The notes: generated from the sequence alone by a model not told the origin. Positions 45,496 through 54,792 are shown, numbered from the stretch's first letter. The stretch is DNA of 64,000 bases from Iodidimonas muriae (GCF_014647255.1 NZ_BMOV01000002.1:434001-498000), one strand, 5' to 3'. Made by a program: numbers and translations.

Positions 45496-48400
45496 ATGCA
45501 GCGAGCGCAAGGCGACGGCGGGCGGGTGATCGCCGTTCTTGGCCCCACCAATACCGGCAAGACCCATTATGCGGTCGAACGGATGCTCGGCCATGCGTCG
45601 GGGATGATCGGCTTTCCCCTGCGGCTGTTGGCGCGCGAGATTTATGACCGGGTGGTGGCGGCCAAGGGGGCGGCGCGGGTTGCTTTGCTGACCGGTGAGG
45701 AAAAAATTGTTCCGCCGCGGCCTTCCTATTGGATTTGCACTGTCGAATCGATGCCCATGAGCCAAAGGGTGGATTTTCTGGCAGTGGATGAAATCCAGTT
45801 GGCCGCCGATGCCCAGCGCGGGCATGTGTTCACCGATCGGCTGCTTTATGCGCGGGGGGTGGAAGAAACCGTGTTCATGGGGGCTGCCACCATGCAGCCT
45901 TTGATCAGCCGGTTATTGCCTGATGCCACCCTTGTGACGCGGCAGCGTTTGTCGCAATTGCGTTATGTGCAGCCGCAAAAGCTGCACCGCCTGCCGCGCC
46001 GCGCGGCGCTTGTGGCGTTTTCCGCCGAGAATGTTTACGGGCTGGCCGAGCTTGTGCGCCGCAATCGTGGCGGCACCGCGGTGGTGATGGGCGCCTTGTC
46101 GCCCCGCACCCGCAATGCGCAGGTGGCGCTCTATCAAAACGGGGATGTGGATTATCTGGTGGCCACCGATGCCATTGGCATGGGGTTGAATATGGATATC
46201 GACCATGTGGCCTTTTCTGCCACCCATAAATTCGATGGGGAAAGGGTGCGGGCCCTTTCTGCACCGGAAGTGGCGCAAATTGCCGGGCGGGCCGGGCGGC
46301 ATATGAATGACGGCAGCTTTTCTACGCTGGCGGGGGCCGATGGGGCATCTTTGGACCCGCAGCTTATCGCACAGGTGGAGGATCATGATTTCCGCCCGCT
46401 CAAGGCGTTGATCTGGCGCAATTCCCGACTTGATTACCGCTCGGCAGCCAAACTGGTCGCTTCTTTGGAGTCGCCATCGGCCCGGCCCGATCTGGTGCGG
46501 GCGCGCGAAGCACTGGATTTGCAGGCTTTAAAAGCTTTGGCAAAAAATTCCGATGTGTCGGCCATCGCCACCACACCGGCGGCGGTGCAACGATTGTGGG
46601 AGGTGTGCCAGATCCCCGATTTTCGCCGTGTATCGGCAAGTGAACATCTGTCCTTGCTTCAACGCATCTACCGCGATTTGATGGGGCGTCACGGTGTTGT
46701 GCCCCATGATTGGATGGCCAAACAGGTCAGCCGACTTGACAATGTACAAGGCGACATTGATACCTTGGCGGCCCGGATCGCCAATATCCGAACATGGACC
46801 TATGTCGCCAACCGGCGAAACTGGTTATCGGATGCAGCGCACTGGGCGCATGTGACGCGGGGTATTGAGGACAAATTGTCCGATGCCTTGCATGATAGAT
46901 TGACGCAGCGGTTCGTAGACAGACGGACATCCGTTCTGATGCGCGAATTACGCCAGCGAGGCGAGTTGTCGGTGAGCATAGACGAAACCAACGAAATCAT
47001 TGTCGAAGGGCATGCCATTGGCACGCTCGATGGCTTCACGTTCCGCGCCGATCCATCTGCGGTGGGCGAGGAATTCAAAACCCTTGAGCAGGCTGCGGAT
47101 ATCGCCTTGAAGGCGGAAATCACGCGGCGCGCCAAGATTTTTTGCAATATTGGCTATAAAACGCTGCAGCTGGATGTTTCCGAAGGGATGCACCGGCCAA
47201 AGCTGGTTTGGCAGAAATCTGTCATTGCGCGCCTTGAAAAAGGCGATTCGCCTTATGAACCGCGCGTAAAGCTGGTAGAGGGCACGCTTTTAACCGATGC
47301 CTTGGCAGAAAATGTGCGCCAGAGCTGTGCCACCTGGTTGTCGGAACGCATTGCCGACAAGCTGGAACCGCTTTTGAAGCTGAAAGCGGAAATCGAGAAA
47401 CAGGTGCCGGCGAAAGCAAGCGAGCCTCAAAAAGCACCGGAAAGTGCAGAGGGCGCACCGGAAGGCGCGGCCGACTCGGCCTCGGCCCCCGATGCCGGAG
47501 AGAGTGCAGCGGACGCGAAAGCGCCTGCGGCTCCGGTTGTTCCGGCTGCGGATGCGCCTTTGGCGGGTTTGGCACGCGGTGTGGCATTTCAGATTCTGGA
47601 ACGCTTTGGCGTTCTGCCACGCGGGCAGGTATCGGAAGAATTGCGCAAAATCGATCAGGATGCGCGTAAGGGCCTGCGGCGGTTCCATATCCGTATCGGT
47701 GCCACCGCCCTTTATATTCCGCTGATCTTAAAGCCCCATGCGGTGGAATTGCGCTTGCTGGCTTGGGCTTTGTGGAATGGCATTTCCGATTTGCCGCCAA
47801 TGCCGACGCCCGGTTTGGTGTGGATTCAAACCGATCCCAAAGCGCCGCGCGAATTTTACGAGATTGCCGGCTTCCGGTTGATCGGCGGGCACGAAGCGGT
47901 GCGGCTGGATATGCTGGAACGCTTGGCGGATACGGCCCGGCCTTTGGGGCAGAATGGCGCGAAATTTACCGTCACTCCGGAAATCATGGGCCTTGTGGGC
48001 TGTTCGGGGGAAAGTTTCATTCGCTCGATGCGGGCTGTGGGCTATGCGCATGAAATTGTGAAAGTGCCAGCCCCTGTTGAAGAAGCTCCTGTTCAAGAAG
48101 CCTCTGTTCAAGACGCATCTACGCAAGAGACGCCCGTTCAAGATACTGCGGATGCCGCTTCGGACGTGGCTGCGGAAACAGCGCCAGAAACAGTGCCCGA
48201 AACAGCGCCAGTAACAGCCGCAGAAGCGACTCCGGATGCGACAGCTAAAGCCGCTCCAGACGCAGCCGCTGACGCAACATCGGAAGCCGGGCCCGTCTCC
48301 GAGCCGGAAATGGTGGATGAGGTGCGCTTCTTCTGGTCGCCCCGTCAACCGCGCCCCGCTTCCCGAAACCGGAATCGCTCTCATGCGGCCAATCATGCGG

Positions 48401-48654
48401 ATCAACGCAAGGGAGCCGGACCCAAGGGGAAAAATGCGCACCGTGCCAAAACCGAGGATAACCGCCCGGAGGGTGGGCGTTCTCATGGCAATAAGTCCGG
48501 TGGGAAAGGCCGCGCCGCTGGCCATCGGCAAGGGGATGGACGTGGATATAAATCCCACGCCCCTGCGGATCGCAAACCCCGCGATGAAATCAATGAAGAC
48601 AGCCCCTTTGCGCAGTTGAAAGCCCTTAAAGATGCGTTGGAGAAGCGTGGCTGA
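45496..48654 (+). CDS. Suv3-like ATP-dependent RNA helicase with basic C-terminal tail
   Basis: The 1052-residue protein opens with the helicase core. Walker A is GPTNTGKT at residues 16-23, motif II is DEIQ (99-102), as in the Suv3 DExH group, and motif VI is QIAGRAGR (262-269). After about residue 300 comes the Suv3-type C-terminal region. From about 857 to 940 the sequence is Ala/Pro/Glu/Thr-rich low complexity, partly repeated (PVQE/VPET-like units). The end, about 945-1050, is Arg/Lys/Gly/His-rich and could bind RNA. Suv3 is the helicase of the mitochondrial degradosome. The S4 gene follows at once (TGATG). Confidence 0.88.
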   Translation: MQRAQGDGGRVIAVLGPTNTGKTHYAVERMLGHASGMIGFPLRLLAREIYDRVVAAKGAARVALLTGEEKIVPPRPSYWICTVESMPMSQRVDFLAVDEIQLAADAQRGHVFTDRLLYARGVEETVFMGAATMQPLISRLLPDATLVTRQRLSQLRYVQPQKLHRLPRRAALVAFSAENVYGLAELVRRNRGGTAVVMGALSPRTRNAQVALYQNGDVDYLVATDAIGMGLNMDIDHVAFSATHKFDGERVRALSAPEVAQIAGRAGRHMNDGSFSTLAGADGASLDPQLIAQVEDHDFRPLKALIWRNSRLDYRSAAKLVASLESPSARPDLVRAREALDLQALKALAKNSDVSAIATTPAAVQRLWEVCQIPDFRRVSASEHLSLLQRIYRDLMGRHGVVPHDWMAKQVSRLDNVQGDIDTLAARIANIRTWTYVANRRNWLSDAAHWAHVTRGIEDKLSDALHDRLTQRFVDRRTSVLMRELRQRGELSVSIDETNEIIVEGHAIGTLDGFTFRADPSAVGEEFKTLEQAADIALKAEITRRAKIFCNIGYKTLQLDVSEGMHRPKLVWQKSVIARLEKGDSPYEPRVKLVEGTLLTDALAENVRQSCATWLSERIADKLEPLLKLKAEIEKQVPAKASEPQKAPESAEGAPEGAADSASAPDAGESAADAKAPAAPVVPAADAPLAGLARGVAFQILERFGVLPRGQVSEELRKIDQDARKGLRRFHIRIGATALYIPLILKPHAVELRLLAWALWNGISDLPPMPTPGLVWIQTDPKAPREFYEIAGFRLIGGHEAVRLDMLERLADTARPLGQNGAKFTVTPEIMGLVGCSGESFIRSMRAVGYAHEIVKVPAPVEEAPVQEASVQDASTQETPVQDTADAASDVAAETAPETVPETAPVTAAEATPDATAKAAPDAAADATSEAGPVSEPEMVDEVRFFWSPRQPRPASRNRNRSHAANHADQRKGAGPKGKNAHRAKTEDNRPEGGRSHGNKSGGKGRAAGHRQGDGRGYKSHAPADRKPRDEINEDSPFAQLKALKDALEKRG

Positions 48655-49070
48655 TGTCGAAGGACAGCCCCACAAAAGACGGGGCTGAAACAGCGCGTAT
48701 GCGGCTGGATAAATGGTTGTGGGCTGCGCGGTTCTATAAAACCCGCAGCCTTGCCACCCGTGAAGTGAAAACGGGCCGCCTGCGCATAAATGGCACCCAT
48801 GTGAAAAAGCCCAGCGCGGCTGTTGTGGTGGGGGATGTTCTGACCTTTGCCAAGGCAGAGCGCGTGTTTGTGGTGCGGGTTTTGGCGTTATCCGACCAGC
48901 GCGGGCCTGCAATCGTGGCGCAGGGACTATATGAAGATCTGTCCCCCGCACCGGATAGTGCAAAAACGGCGCAGGAAAAAAACCGCCATGCTCGAAGAGA
49001 GGCCGGAAGCGGGCGTCCCACCAAAGCGGATCGTCGGGCCCTTGATCGCTTCCTGAGCCAGAAAGAATAG
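48654..49070 (+). CDS. S4 domain RNA-binding protein (Hsp15/HslR-like)
   Basis: The 138-residue product has one S4 domain (about residues 16-75; MRLDKWLWAARFYKTRS, then GRLRINGTHVKKP). The tail is basic and disordered (ARREAGSGRPTKADRRAL). HslR in E. coli recycles stalled 50S subunits; this one is HslR-like but the family assignment stops at the S4 domain. Its ATG overlaps the helicase stop (TGATG), so the two are coupled. Confidence 0.88.
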   Translation: MSKDSPTKDGAETARMRLDKWLWAARFYKTRSLATREVKTGRLRINGTHVKKPSAAVVVGDVLTFAKAERVFVVRVLALSDQRGPAIVAQGLYEDLSPAPDSAKTAQEKNRHARREAGSGRPTKADRRALDRFLSQKE

Positions 49071-49105
49071 TCGGTGGCGGGACCAGAAACAGTCAGGAGA
49101 TTTCT

Positions 49106-49579
49106 ATGTTGACGCGTATTCGTGCTTTTTTTGATCGTGTGGGAGGGGAGGACGCCGCCAAAGCCGCCCATGAGGATCGCCATGTGGCCGCCGCTGCCCT
49201 GCTTTTGGAGGCAGCCAGTCTGGATGGAGTTCTGGGAGAGGAAGAAGAAGCTGCCATCCGGAAGGTTCTTGATGACCGGTTCGATTTTTCCCAAGACGAC
49301 ATTGAAAGCCTGATCGCTGAAGCCCGTGGCCATAGTGATGGCTCCGTACAATTGCTTGGCTTTACCGCCAAGATCAAAGACGCCTGCTCCTATGAAGAGC
49401 GGGTGGAGATGATCGAAATGCTTTGGGAAGTGGCCTATGCAGACGGGGTCTTGCATGATTATGAAGCCAATCTTCTGCGCCGGGTTGGCGGGTTGCTATA
49501 TGTGAGCGATCGGGACCGGGGGGATGCGCGCAAAAGAGTTGTTGCCCGATTGGGCCTTACCGAGGGTGGGGAAGACTGA
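49106..49579 (+). CDS. TerB-family (tellurite resistance-like) protein
   Basis: The 157-residue product is acidic and all-helical. It carries the TerB repeats VAAAALLLEAASLDGVLGEEE and EMLWEVAYADGVLHDYE, with acidic residues that may bind metal in the family. No signal peptide or membrane segment is seen. Tellurite resistance is only a family label. The gene lies between the S4 protein and ferredoxin, both gaps are short, and it has AGGAG upstream. Confidence 0.87.
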   Translation: MLTRIRAFFDRVGGEDAAKAAHEDRHVAAAALLLEAASLDGVLGEEEEAAIRKVLDDRFDFSQDDIESLIAEARGHSDGSVQLLGFTAKIKDACSYEERVEMIEMLWEVAYADGVLHDYEANLLRRVGGLLYVSDRDRGDARKRVVARLGLTEGGED

Positions 49580-49697
49580 CCGCCCCATAGATTTAACCGG
49601 TTTTCCCTTGAAAAGTGGTTGTCTTGGGGAAAAATCTTGGGCATAACGCCTTCGAATCAACGCGGCGACCAAGCCGCTTCGCGCCGAGAGGAATTTC

Positions 49698-50036
49698 ATG
49701 ACCTACGTCGTCACAGAAGCCTGCATCAAGTGCAAGTACACCGATTGCGTTGAGGTCTGCCCGGTTGATTGCTTTTATGAAGGCGAGAATATGCTCGTCA
49801 TCAATCCCAATGAATGCATCGATTGTGGCGTGTGCGAGCCTGAATGCCCGGCGGAAGCCATTTTGCCCGATACGGAAGACGGCCTTGAAAAATGGCTGGA
49901 AGTGAATGCCGATTATTCGGAAAAATGGCCCAATATTACGGAAAAGAAAGATCCGCCTGCGGATGCCGATGCGTTCAAGGATCAAGAAGGCAAATTCGAT
50001 ACGTTCTTCTCTGCGGAGCCGGGCAACGGCGATTGA
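49698..50036 (+). CDS. fdxA: 7Fe ferredoxin (FdxA type)
   Basis: The 112-residue product matches the Azotobacter FdI type. The first motif, [17 protein letters not shown], gives Cys9, Cys17 and Cys21; the second, [12 protein letters not shown], completes one [3Fe-4S] and one [4Fe-4S] cluster. The C-terminal acidic extension is typical of FdxA. It is an electron carrier whose partners are not visible here. It lies directly upstream of carD, an order common in alphaproteobacteria. Confidence 0.95.
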   Translation: MTYVVTEACIKCKYTDCVEVCPVDCFYEGENMLVINPNECIDCGVCEPECPAEAILPDTEDGLEKWLEVNADYSEKWPNITEKKDPPADADAFKDQEGKFDTFFSAEPGNGD

Positions 50037-50040
50037 GTGT

Positions 50041-50059
50041 CGTCCTTGAATAAAGGACG
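50041..50059 (+). terminator. Small hairpin after fdxA
   Basis: CGTCCTT pairs with AAGGACG around a 5-base loop, 4 bases after the fdxA stop. A short T-run (GTGTCTTT) follows. It is a weak terminator candidate. The rest of the stretch to 50438, about 380 bases, holds the carD promoter region and possibly a minus-strand frame. Confidence 0.5.
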
Positions 50060-50278
50060 GTGTCTTTCCCGTATTTTTGATCATCCGATCAAGGGATGTG
50101 CCCTGTCATAGCGCTGTGACACTCTGCCGCAGTGCCGTCTGCAATGCCCCTTTTTTGGGTTGGTTCAACCTGAAAATGGGCGCTATGTGGGCCTTTGCGC
50201 GCTTCGCATATGCGAAATGCCTGTCATTTAATTGTCAGTTGTGTTACAGTTTTGTCCGTTGATTGATTTTTATTGTCA

Positions 50279-50473
50279 TCAAGCCAGCGGATCTGGACAG
50301 CAGCGAGGCACACCACCCGCACATCCCGTATCGCAATAAGCATATAATCCATCTGGGCCACCGGATACCGGATGGATATGTGCCGGGTTATCGCTTGCTG
50401 AACATCCGCCCAACAGCAAAGGGGCTGCAAGACCTGCCATGGCAAAAAACAAAAACATGCTTGATTTCAGCAC
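50279..50473 (-). CDS. Possible small lipoprotein overlapping the carD start (antisense)
   Basis: A minus-strand frame of 64 residues (GTG at 50473, ATG at 50458) has a hydrophobic N-terminus ending in the lipobox-like LLLGGC and a Cys-rich tail (CDTGCAGG, PRCC). That pattern resembles a lipoprotein. Against it: the frame overlaps the first codons of carD in antisense, and I see no ribosome binding site. I keep it as a low-confidence call. Confidence 0.25.
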   Translation of the reverse strand: MLKSSMFLFFAMAGLAAPLLLGGCSASDNPAHIHPVSGGPDGLYAYCDTGCAGGVPRCCPDPLA

Positions 50474-50945
50474 GGGTGATTATGTGGTTTATCCAAAACA
50501 TGGCGTTGGTCGTGTGACGGAAATCGAAGCCCAAGAGATCGCGGGCACATCTCTCGAACTCTATGTTGTTCGTTTCGAAAAAGAGCGCATGACCTTGCGC
50601 GTTCCCACCAACAAAGCTGAAACGGTCGGGATGAGACGGCTTTCCAATACGGCAACCATTCAAGAAGCCTTCACCACATTGAAGGGCAAGGCGCGTATCA
50701 AGCGCACCATGTGGAGCCGTCGGGCGCAGGAATATGAAGCTAAGATCAATTCCGGCGATATTGTTTCCATTGCTGAAGTTGTGCGCGATTTGCATCGTGG
50801 TGCCGATCAGCCGGAACAATCCTATTCCGAACGCCAGATCTATGAAGCGGCGCTTGGCCGTTTGGCGCGTGAACTTGCTGCCGTTGAGGAAATCGACGAG
50901 CAGTCTGCCCTGACACGCCTCGAGAATGTTTTGATCGCGGCCTGA
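50439..50945 (+). CDS. carD: CarD family transcriptional regulator
   Basis: CarD binds RNA polymerase beta and stabilises open promoter complexes, including rRNA promoters. The 168-residue product has the N-terminal RNAP-interaction Tudor-like domain (DYVVYPKHGVGRV near residue 14) and a helical C-terminal domain (about 75-165) with the family's TMWSRRAQEYEAKI and SYSERQIYEAA. It starts MAKNKNMLDF; the second Met is possible. A strong terminator follows. It ends the helicase-S4-TerB-fdxA-carD series. Confidence 0.94.
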   Translation: MAKNKNMLDFSTGDYVVYPKHGVGRVTEIEAQEIAGTSLELYVVRFEKERMTLRVPTNKAETVGMRRLSNTATIQEAFTTLKGKARIKRTMWSRRAQEYEAKINSGDIVSIAEVVRDLHRGADQPEQSYSERQIYEAALGRLARELAAVEEIDEQSALTRLENVLIAA

Positions 50946-50973
50946 TCCGCTTTTGCAAGCATCTTGAATTGAG

Positions 50974-51009
50974 AATCCCCTGCAGTGCTTCGGCGCCGGG
51001 GGATTTTTT
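50974..51009 (+). terminator. Rho-independent terminator of carD
   Basis: AATCCCC pairs with GGGGATT around an 18-base loop and runs into six T. It lies 29 bases after the carD stop, on the convergent side from the nuclease-like gene. Confidence 0.88.
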
Positions 51010-51015
51010 ATACCT

Positions 51016-51855
51016 TTAAGGGGCCGGATCGGACTGTCGGGTTGGCGATGCGGGGAGAACCCGAATTTGCGCCGGCGCGAGCGGGGTCACCAACGGACCA
51101 TTGAGATCTTCTAAAACGCCGCGCACTTCCACGGTTTTATGGGCCCACCATGAAGGGTCGCGCTGCCCTTTGGGGAGGGTCCGCCTTATGGGCCATAAAA
51201 GCCGGATGGTGAAATCTGTGCGCCAATCGTCCCCGAAATTGAGATAAACGGTGCCATCCACCTTGGTTGCAGAGCGGATGGGGCCTGTGACAATGGCAAA
51301 TTCCCCTGCTTTTTGCGCCATCACCGCTTCATCGCCTGCCGCATAAAGCGCATTTCGGGCCGAAGCCCAAAAGCCGATATTCTGGGCGCGGGCCGTGGCT
51401 TCGGCAGCATAAAGTGCATCATTCAGCATTGGGATATCATCGAGGGGAAAGGCGCGGGCCAGCCCTTGTTGCAGCAGCATGGCATTGATCCAGAGCCCTT
51501 TTCCATCCTTTGTTGCCGCCACCAGATGCGCACGGATACGGCCATAGCGATCGGGGGTTTGATCCATGGGATAGATCTGAAGCCTATGGTCAAGATGGCG
51601 CTCGATCCGTTGTTTCGCCATGCGCGCCAATCCGTCTTCAGTGATATCGCCGCCTTCATGGCTACGTCGAAGCGGCCATAGCCCCGCCAATACAAAATGC
51701 CGGCCATCTTTGGCAACCAAGACCAGCCCGTCTTCTATGCGGGCCAACTGCATATCCAAGGCCGGACCAAGGGGGTCGAGAGGGGTGATCTCTTGTGCGT
51801 TTGCCATATGGGAAAGCGCCATCCATCCCAACAACGCGCTTAGAAACCGGATCAT
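51016..51855 (-). CDS. Exported thermonuclease-like (SNase fold) protein
   Basis: The 279-residue product has a signal peptide (residues 1-20, ending ANA). The SNase-like part includes QTPDRYGRIRAHLV, GLWINAMLLQQGLARAFP and AEATARAQNIGFW, matching the thermonuclease fold. The C-terminal region (about 185-270; GEFAIVTGPIRSATKVDGTV) looks like an OB-fold addition. The calcium and catalytic residues of true SNase are not all evident, so nuclease activity is uncertain. Its ATG overlaps the stop of the hydrolase gene upstream (ATGA). Confidence 0.85.
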   Translation of the reverse strand: MIRFLSALLGWMALSHMANAQEITPLDPLGPALDMQLARIEDGLVLVAKDGRHFVLAGLWPLRRSHEGGDITEDGLARMAKQRIERHLDHRLQIYPMDQTPDRYGRIRAHLVAATKDGKGLWINAMLLQQGLARAFPLDDIPMLNDALYAAEATARAQNIGFWASARNALYAAGDEAVMAQKAGEFAIVTGPIRSATKVDGTVYLNFGDDWRTDFTIRLLWPIRRTLPKGQRDPSWWAHKTVEVRGVLEDLNGPLVTPLAPAQIRVLPASPTRQSDPAP

Positions 51856-52772
51856 TGTGAGGATATGGAATGGGAAGAGAGGCCAGCCTGAAACGCATCA
51901 AATGCCGCCAGCACGGCCTTTGGGGCCTCTATTTGCGGATAATGGCCTATGCCATCCAGTCGCACCACATGGGGGGCGATGGTGGCCGGGGAGGTTTGAG
52001 CGGGATGGGCAATCTGGGCGAATCGTTCGGCCATGGCTGTGCCGGAAACCGGATCAAGCGGCCCATAAACAAAACGCAAAGGAATGGGGGATTTGGCAAA
52101 GGCCATGGTCCAGCGATCCTGAAATTTTTGCCGTTCTCCTAAATACTGGATGATGTCGTGCATCACCCGCTTGCCGCCATTATAGGTGATCAAATGCCAG
52201 AAATCGTCCAACGCGCTTTTGTCGGGTTGCGTATTGGGGCCGAATATCTTGGCAAATGCCCAGCCAAAGCTCCGTCGGGTCATAAGATGCTGACTGATGC
52301 GGCCAAAGGGCGACCGCAACAGGCGTTGGGTGAATACCGGGGTGATGCGATCATAGAAAATCCCGCCATTGAGCATGAACACAGAGGCCAGATCCAGGGC
52401 ATGGGACGGCTCATGCAGGCGGGCCAGCAGTTCTTGTGCAACGCTATCGCCAAAATCATGGGCCAGAATATGCGGACGGGCCACCCCAAGATCAGCCAGC
52501 AATCCTTCCACTAGATCCGCTTGATCGAAGAGCGAATAGCCATAAGGTTTGGGCTTGGCGGAAAATCCGTAGCCGATCATATCCGGGGCGATCACATCAA
52601 AACGGGCGGTGAGATCCTCCCATAAGGGGGCAAAATCCCAACTGGCGGTTGGAAAGCCGTGCAGGATCAGCAAAGGATCGCCTTTGCCCGCCCGTCGATA
52701 AAAAATCTTATGGCCTTTATGGGCGTAATAAGCGCCCGCATGATGCCAATCACGTAAAAGAGGTGTGGGCAT
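51852..52772 (-). CDS. Alpha/beta hydrolase, haloalkane dehalogenase/epoxide hydrolase type
   Basis: The 306-residue product has an alpha/beta fold with the oxyanion-site HGFPTASWDF near residue 38. The nucleophile elbow reads AHDFGDS with Asp106, as in haloalkane dehalogenases and epoxide hydrolases, rather than the Ser of esterases. The acid is in YGPLDPVSG and the catalytic His in GIGHYPQIE. The substrate is unknown. It lies between the universal stress protein (its ATG overlaps that stop as TGATG) and the SNase gene (4-base overlap), so the three form one operon. Confidence 0.85.
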   Translation of the reverse strand: MPTPLLRDWHHAGAYYAHKGHKIFYRRAGKGDPLLILHGFPTASWDFAPLWEDLTARFDVIAPDMIGYGFSAKPKPYGYSLFDQADLVEGLLADLGVARPHILAHDFGDSVAQELLARLHEPSHALDLASVFMLNGGIFYDRITPVFTQRLLRSPFGRISQHLMTRRSFGWAFAKIFGPNTQPDKSALDDFWHLITYNGGKRVMHDIIQYLGERQKFQDRWTMAFAKSPIPLRFVYGPLDPVSGTAMAERFAQIAHPAQTSPATIAPHVVRLDGIGHYPQIEAPKAVLAAFDAFQAGLSSHSISSQ

Positions 52773-53632
52773 CAGTGGCTCATGAACACTGGGATCTTTG
52801 CGTGATGAATGGCGTGGCGCGTGACCCCGCCAATAATCATTTCACGCCAGCGGCTATGGGAAAAGGCTCCCATCACCAACAGATCCGCGCCCAGAGTTTC
52901 CGCCGTGTCCCGGATGGTTTCGCCAACGCTTTTGTCGTCACTTTCACGGTGCAGAATGTCCGCGCTTATGCCTTGGCGGGCCAGATACAGGTTCAAGCCT
53001 TCCAAAGAAGGCCGGTCGGGATGTTCCTCTCCTACCGTTAACAGGAAAATGCGCTCGGCCCGGTGCAAGAAGGGCAGGGCTGCGGCGACGGTGCGGGCAC
53101 ATTCGGCCCGGCCATTCCAGGCCACAAGGATGGTGCTGCCGATGGTTTCGCTGGGATTGGGCGGGGCCAGCAATAAAGGCCGTCCCGAACGAAACAGCAC
53201 TTCGTTCAACAGATCGGCGCTATCTTCACTATTGGGATCGATCGGTTGCGGCACCACGGTCAGATCGGCCAGGCGTGCGGCCCGTCCTACACGGTCGGCG
53301 ATAAAGCCCGTCGATTCTTCCCATGCAACGGTGGCTGTTTTTTCTGGACCCAATCCATCGCCTAACGGAATATCCTGTTTTTTGCGGGTTTCTTCAAAAA
53401 CGGCATAGGTGCGGGCGGCACGGGCTTTGCCTTCCCGGTCTGACGCATCCACAAGGTCTTGAATGGCATCGGCGGTCAGGCCTTCTCCCATGAAGGGAAT
53501 GGCGGCACGCGGATCGGGCCGGATGAAAAGGCAGGTCAGATGGGCGGAAAAAGTTCTTACAAGTGAAAACGCAACTTTTAAAACACTGTCCTGCCCTTTT
53601 GGGTCGGTCATGGGTACAAGAAGAGTGCGCAT
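52772..53632 (-). CDS. Universal stress protein, two UspA domains
   Basis: The 286-residue protein is a tandem UspA. The first domain (about residues 1-145) is divergent. The second (about 150-286) has the ATP-binding GAFSHSRWREMIIGGVTRH, a Gly-X2-Gly...-like loop. Such proteins act in stress survival. It heads the hydrolase-SNase operon and is divergent from the PepSY gene. Confidence 0.88.
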   Translation of the reverse strand: MRTLLVPMTDPKGQDSVLKVAFSLVRTFSAHLTCLFIRPDPRAAIPFMGEGLTADAIQDLVDASDREGKARAARTYAVFEETRKKQDIPLGDGLGPEKTATVAWEESTGFIADRVGRAARLADLTVVPQPIDPNSEDSADLLNEVLFRSGRPLLLAPPNPSETIGSTILVAWNGRAECARTVAAALPFLHRAERIFLLTVGEEHPDRPSLEGLNLYLARQGISADILHRESDDKSVGETIRDTAETLGADLLVMGAFSHSRWREMIIGGVTRHAIHHAKIPVFMSH

Positions 53633-53755
53633 GATTATTTTCCCTGATTCCTAGTGGCTTGCATGCCAAGCATAGCGCGGACAGGGCTCTATGGGGAATG
53701 GTTCATATGGTGTTCACGGGAAACCGCATATTTATCGGGGGAAGGGATCAAACCC

Positions 53756-54103
53756 ATGCGAGGTTTTAACGTCATTGCGGGCTTTTTTGTGATGGGTGTT
53801 CTGGGCACTGCGGTTTTATCGTCGCCGGTGTTTGCCGGATCGCAGCACCGGCCTGTTCTGGCGCAGTCGGAGCAAGATAGCGCCCGCGAGGAAATGCTTG
53901 AAGGCAAGATCAAAAGCTATTCCGAAATCGTCCGCAGCGCCCAAAGGGCCGTGCCGGGGCGTGTGGTGGGGCAGGATCTGCAACGGGCCGGACGGGATCG
54001 CTGGGTGTACCGGATCAAGATCTTGCAAGACGGGGGCAAGGTGGCTTCGGTTACGGTGGATGCCCATACGGGGCGGGTTTTGTCGGTGAAAGGAAAGCGC
54101 TGA
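53756..54103 (+). CDS. PepSY domain exported protein
   Basis: The 115-residue product has a signal peptide (about residues 1-27, ending VFA). The rest is one PepSY domain, with the DRWVYRIKILQDGGKVASVTVDAHTGRVL signature at its end, written here in parts: YRIKILQDGG and VTVDAHTGRVLS. PepSY proteins often inhibit proteases or modulate sensor kinases. The ATG at 53756 has a GGGGGAAGG site. Its stop overlaps the response-regulator ATG (TGATG), so the three genes form one unit. Confidence 0.85.
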   Translation: MRGFNVIAGFFVMGVLGTAVLSSPVFAGSQHRPVLAQSEQDSAREEMLEGKIKSYSEIVRSAQRAVPGRVVGQDLQRAGRDRWVYRIKILQDGGKVASVTVDAHTGRVLSVKGKR

Positions 54104-54780
54104 TGCGGGTCTTGATTGCAGAAGATGATGTGGATCTGGCCGCCCAGATGGTGGCGTCCTTAAAGGATTCGGGCTATGCGGTGGACCATGCAAGCGACGG
54201 CGAGGATGCACATTTTCTAGGCGATACAGAGCCTTATGATGCGGTGGTGCTGGATCTGGGCTTGCCGGTGATGGATGGCATTTCGGTTTTGCGGAAATGG
54301 CGCGAAGACGGGCGTTCCATGCCGGTGCTTATTCTGACCGCCCGCGACAGTTGGAGCGAAAAGGTCGCCGGATTGGATGCGGGGGCCGATGATTATGTCA
54401 CCAAGCCATTTGAACTGGCAGAGGTCTTGGCACGGTTGCGGGCGCTTATTCGCCGGGCGGCGGGCCATGCCAGCTCGGAGCTGGTATGTGGCCCTGTTAC
54501 CCTTGATACCCGGAATGCGCGGGTGTGGGTTTCGGGCGAGCCGGTGCGGCTGACGGCGTTGGAATTCAAGCTGTTTTCCTATTTGATGCACCATCAGGGC
54601 GAGGTGGTGTCGCGGACCGAGCTGACAGAGCATATTTACGATCAGGATTTTGATCGGGATTCCAACACCATCGAGGTGTTCGTAAACCGGATTCGCAAAA
54701 AACTGGGGATCGATCTGATTCACACCGTACGGGGGCTTGGCTATCGCCTTGATCCCGAAGACGGGGCAGATAAGCGCTGA
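54103..54780 (+). CDS. OmpR/PhoB-type response regulator
   Basis: The 225-residue product has a receiver domain (acidic pair EDD at 7-9, phosphoacceptor Asp51 in VLDLGLPVMDG, Lys in DDYVTKPFELAE) and a winged-helix DNA-binding domain (about 125-220; LTALEFKLFSYLMHHQGEVVSR). It is translationally coupled to the PepSY gene and followed by its kinase after 12 bases. The set resembles PhoP/FeuP-type systems that sense envelope or divalent cation conditions. Confidence 0.93.
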   Translation: MRVLIAEDDVDLAAQMVASLKDSGYAVDHASDGEDAHFLGDTEPYDAVVLDLGLPVMDGISVLRKWREDGRSMPVLILTARDSWSEKVAGLDAGADDYVTKPFELAEVLARLRALIRRAAGHASSELVCGPVTLDTRNARVWVSGEPVRLTALEFKLFSYLMHHQGEVVSRTELTEHIYDQDFDRDSNTIEVFVNRIRKKLGIDLIHTVRGLGYRLDPEDGADKR

Positions 54781-54792
54781 AAGGGACCATTG

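Noticed and set aside
49106-49579. Tellurite resistance gene cluster
   Set aside because: Only a TerB-like domain is present; no other ter genes, and the context is ferredoxin and translation genes.
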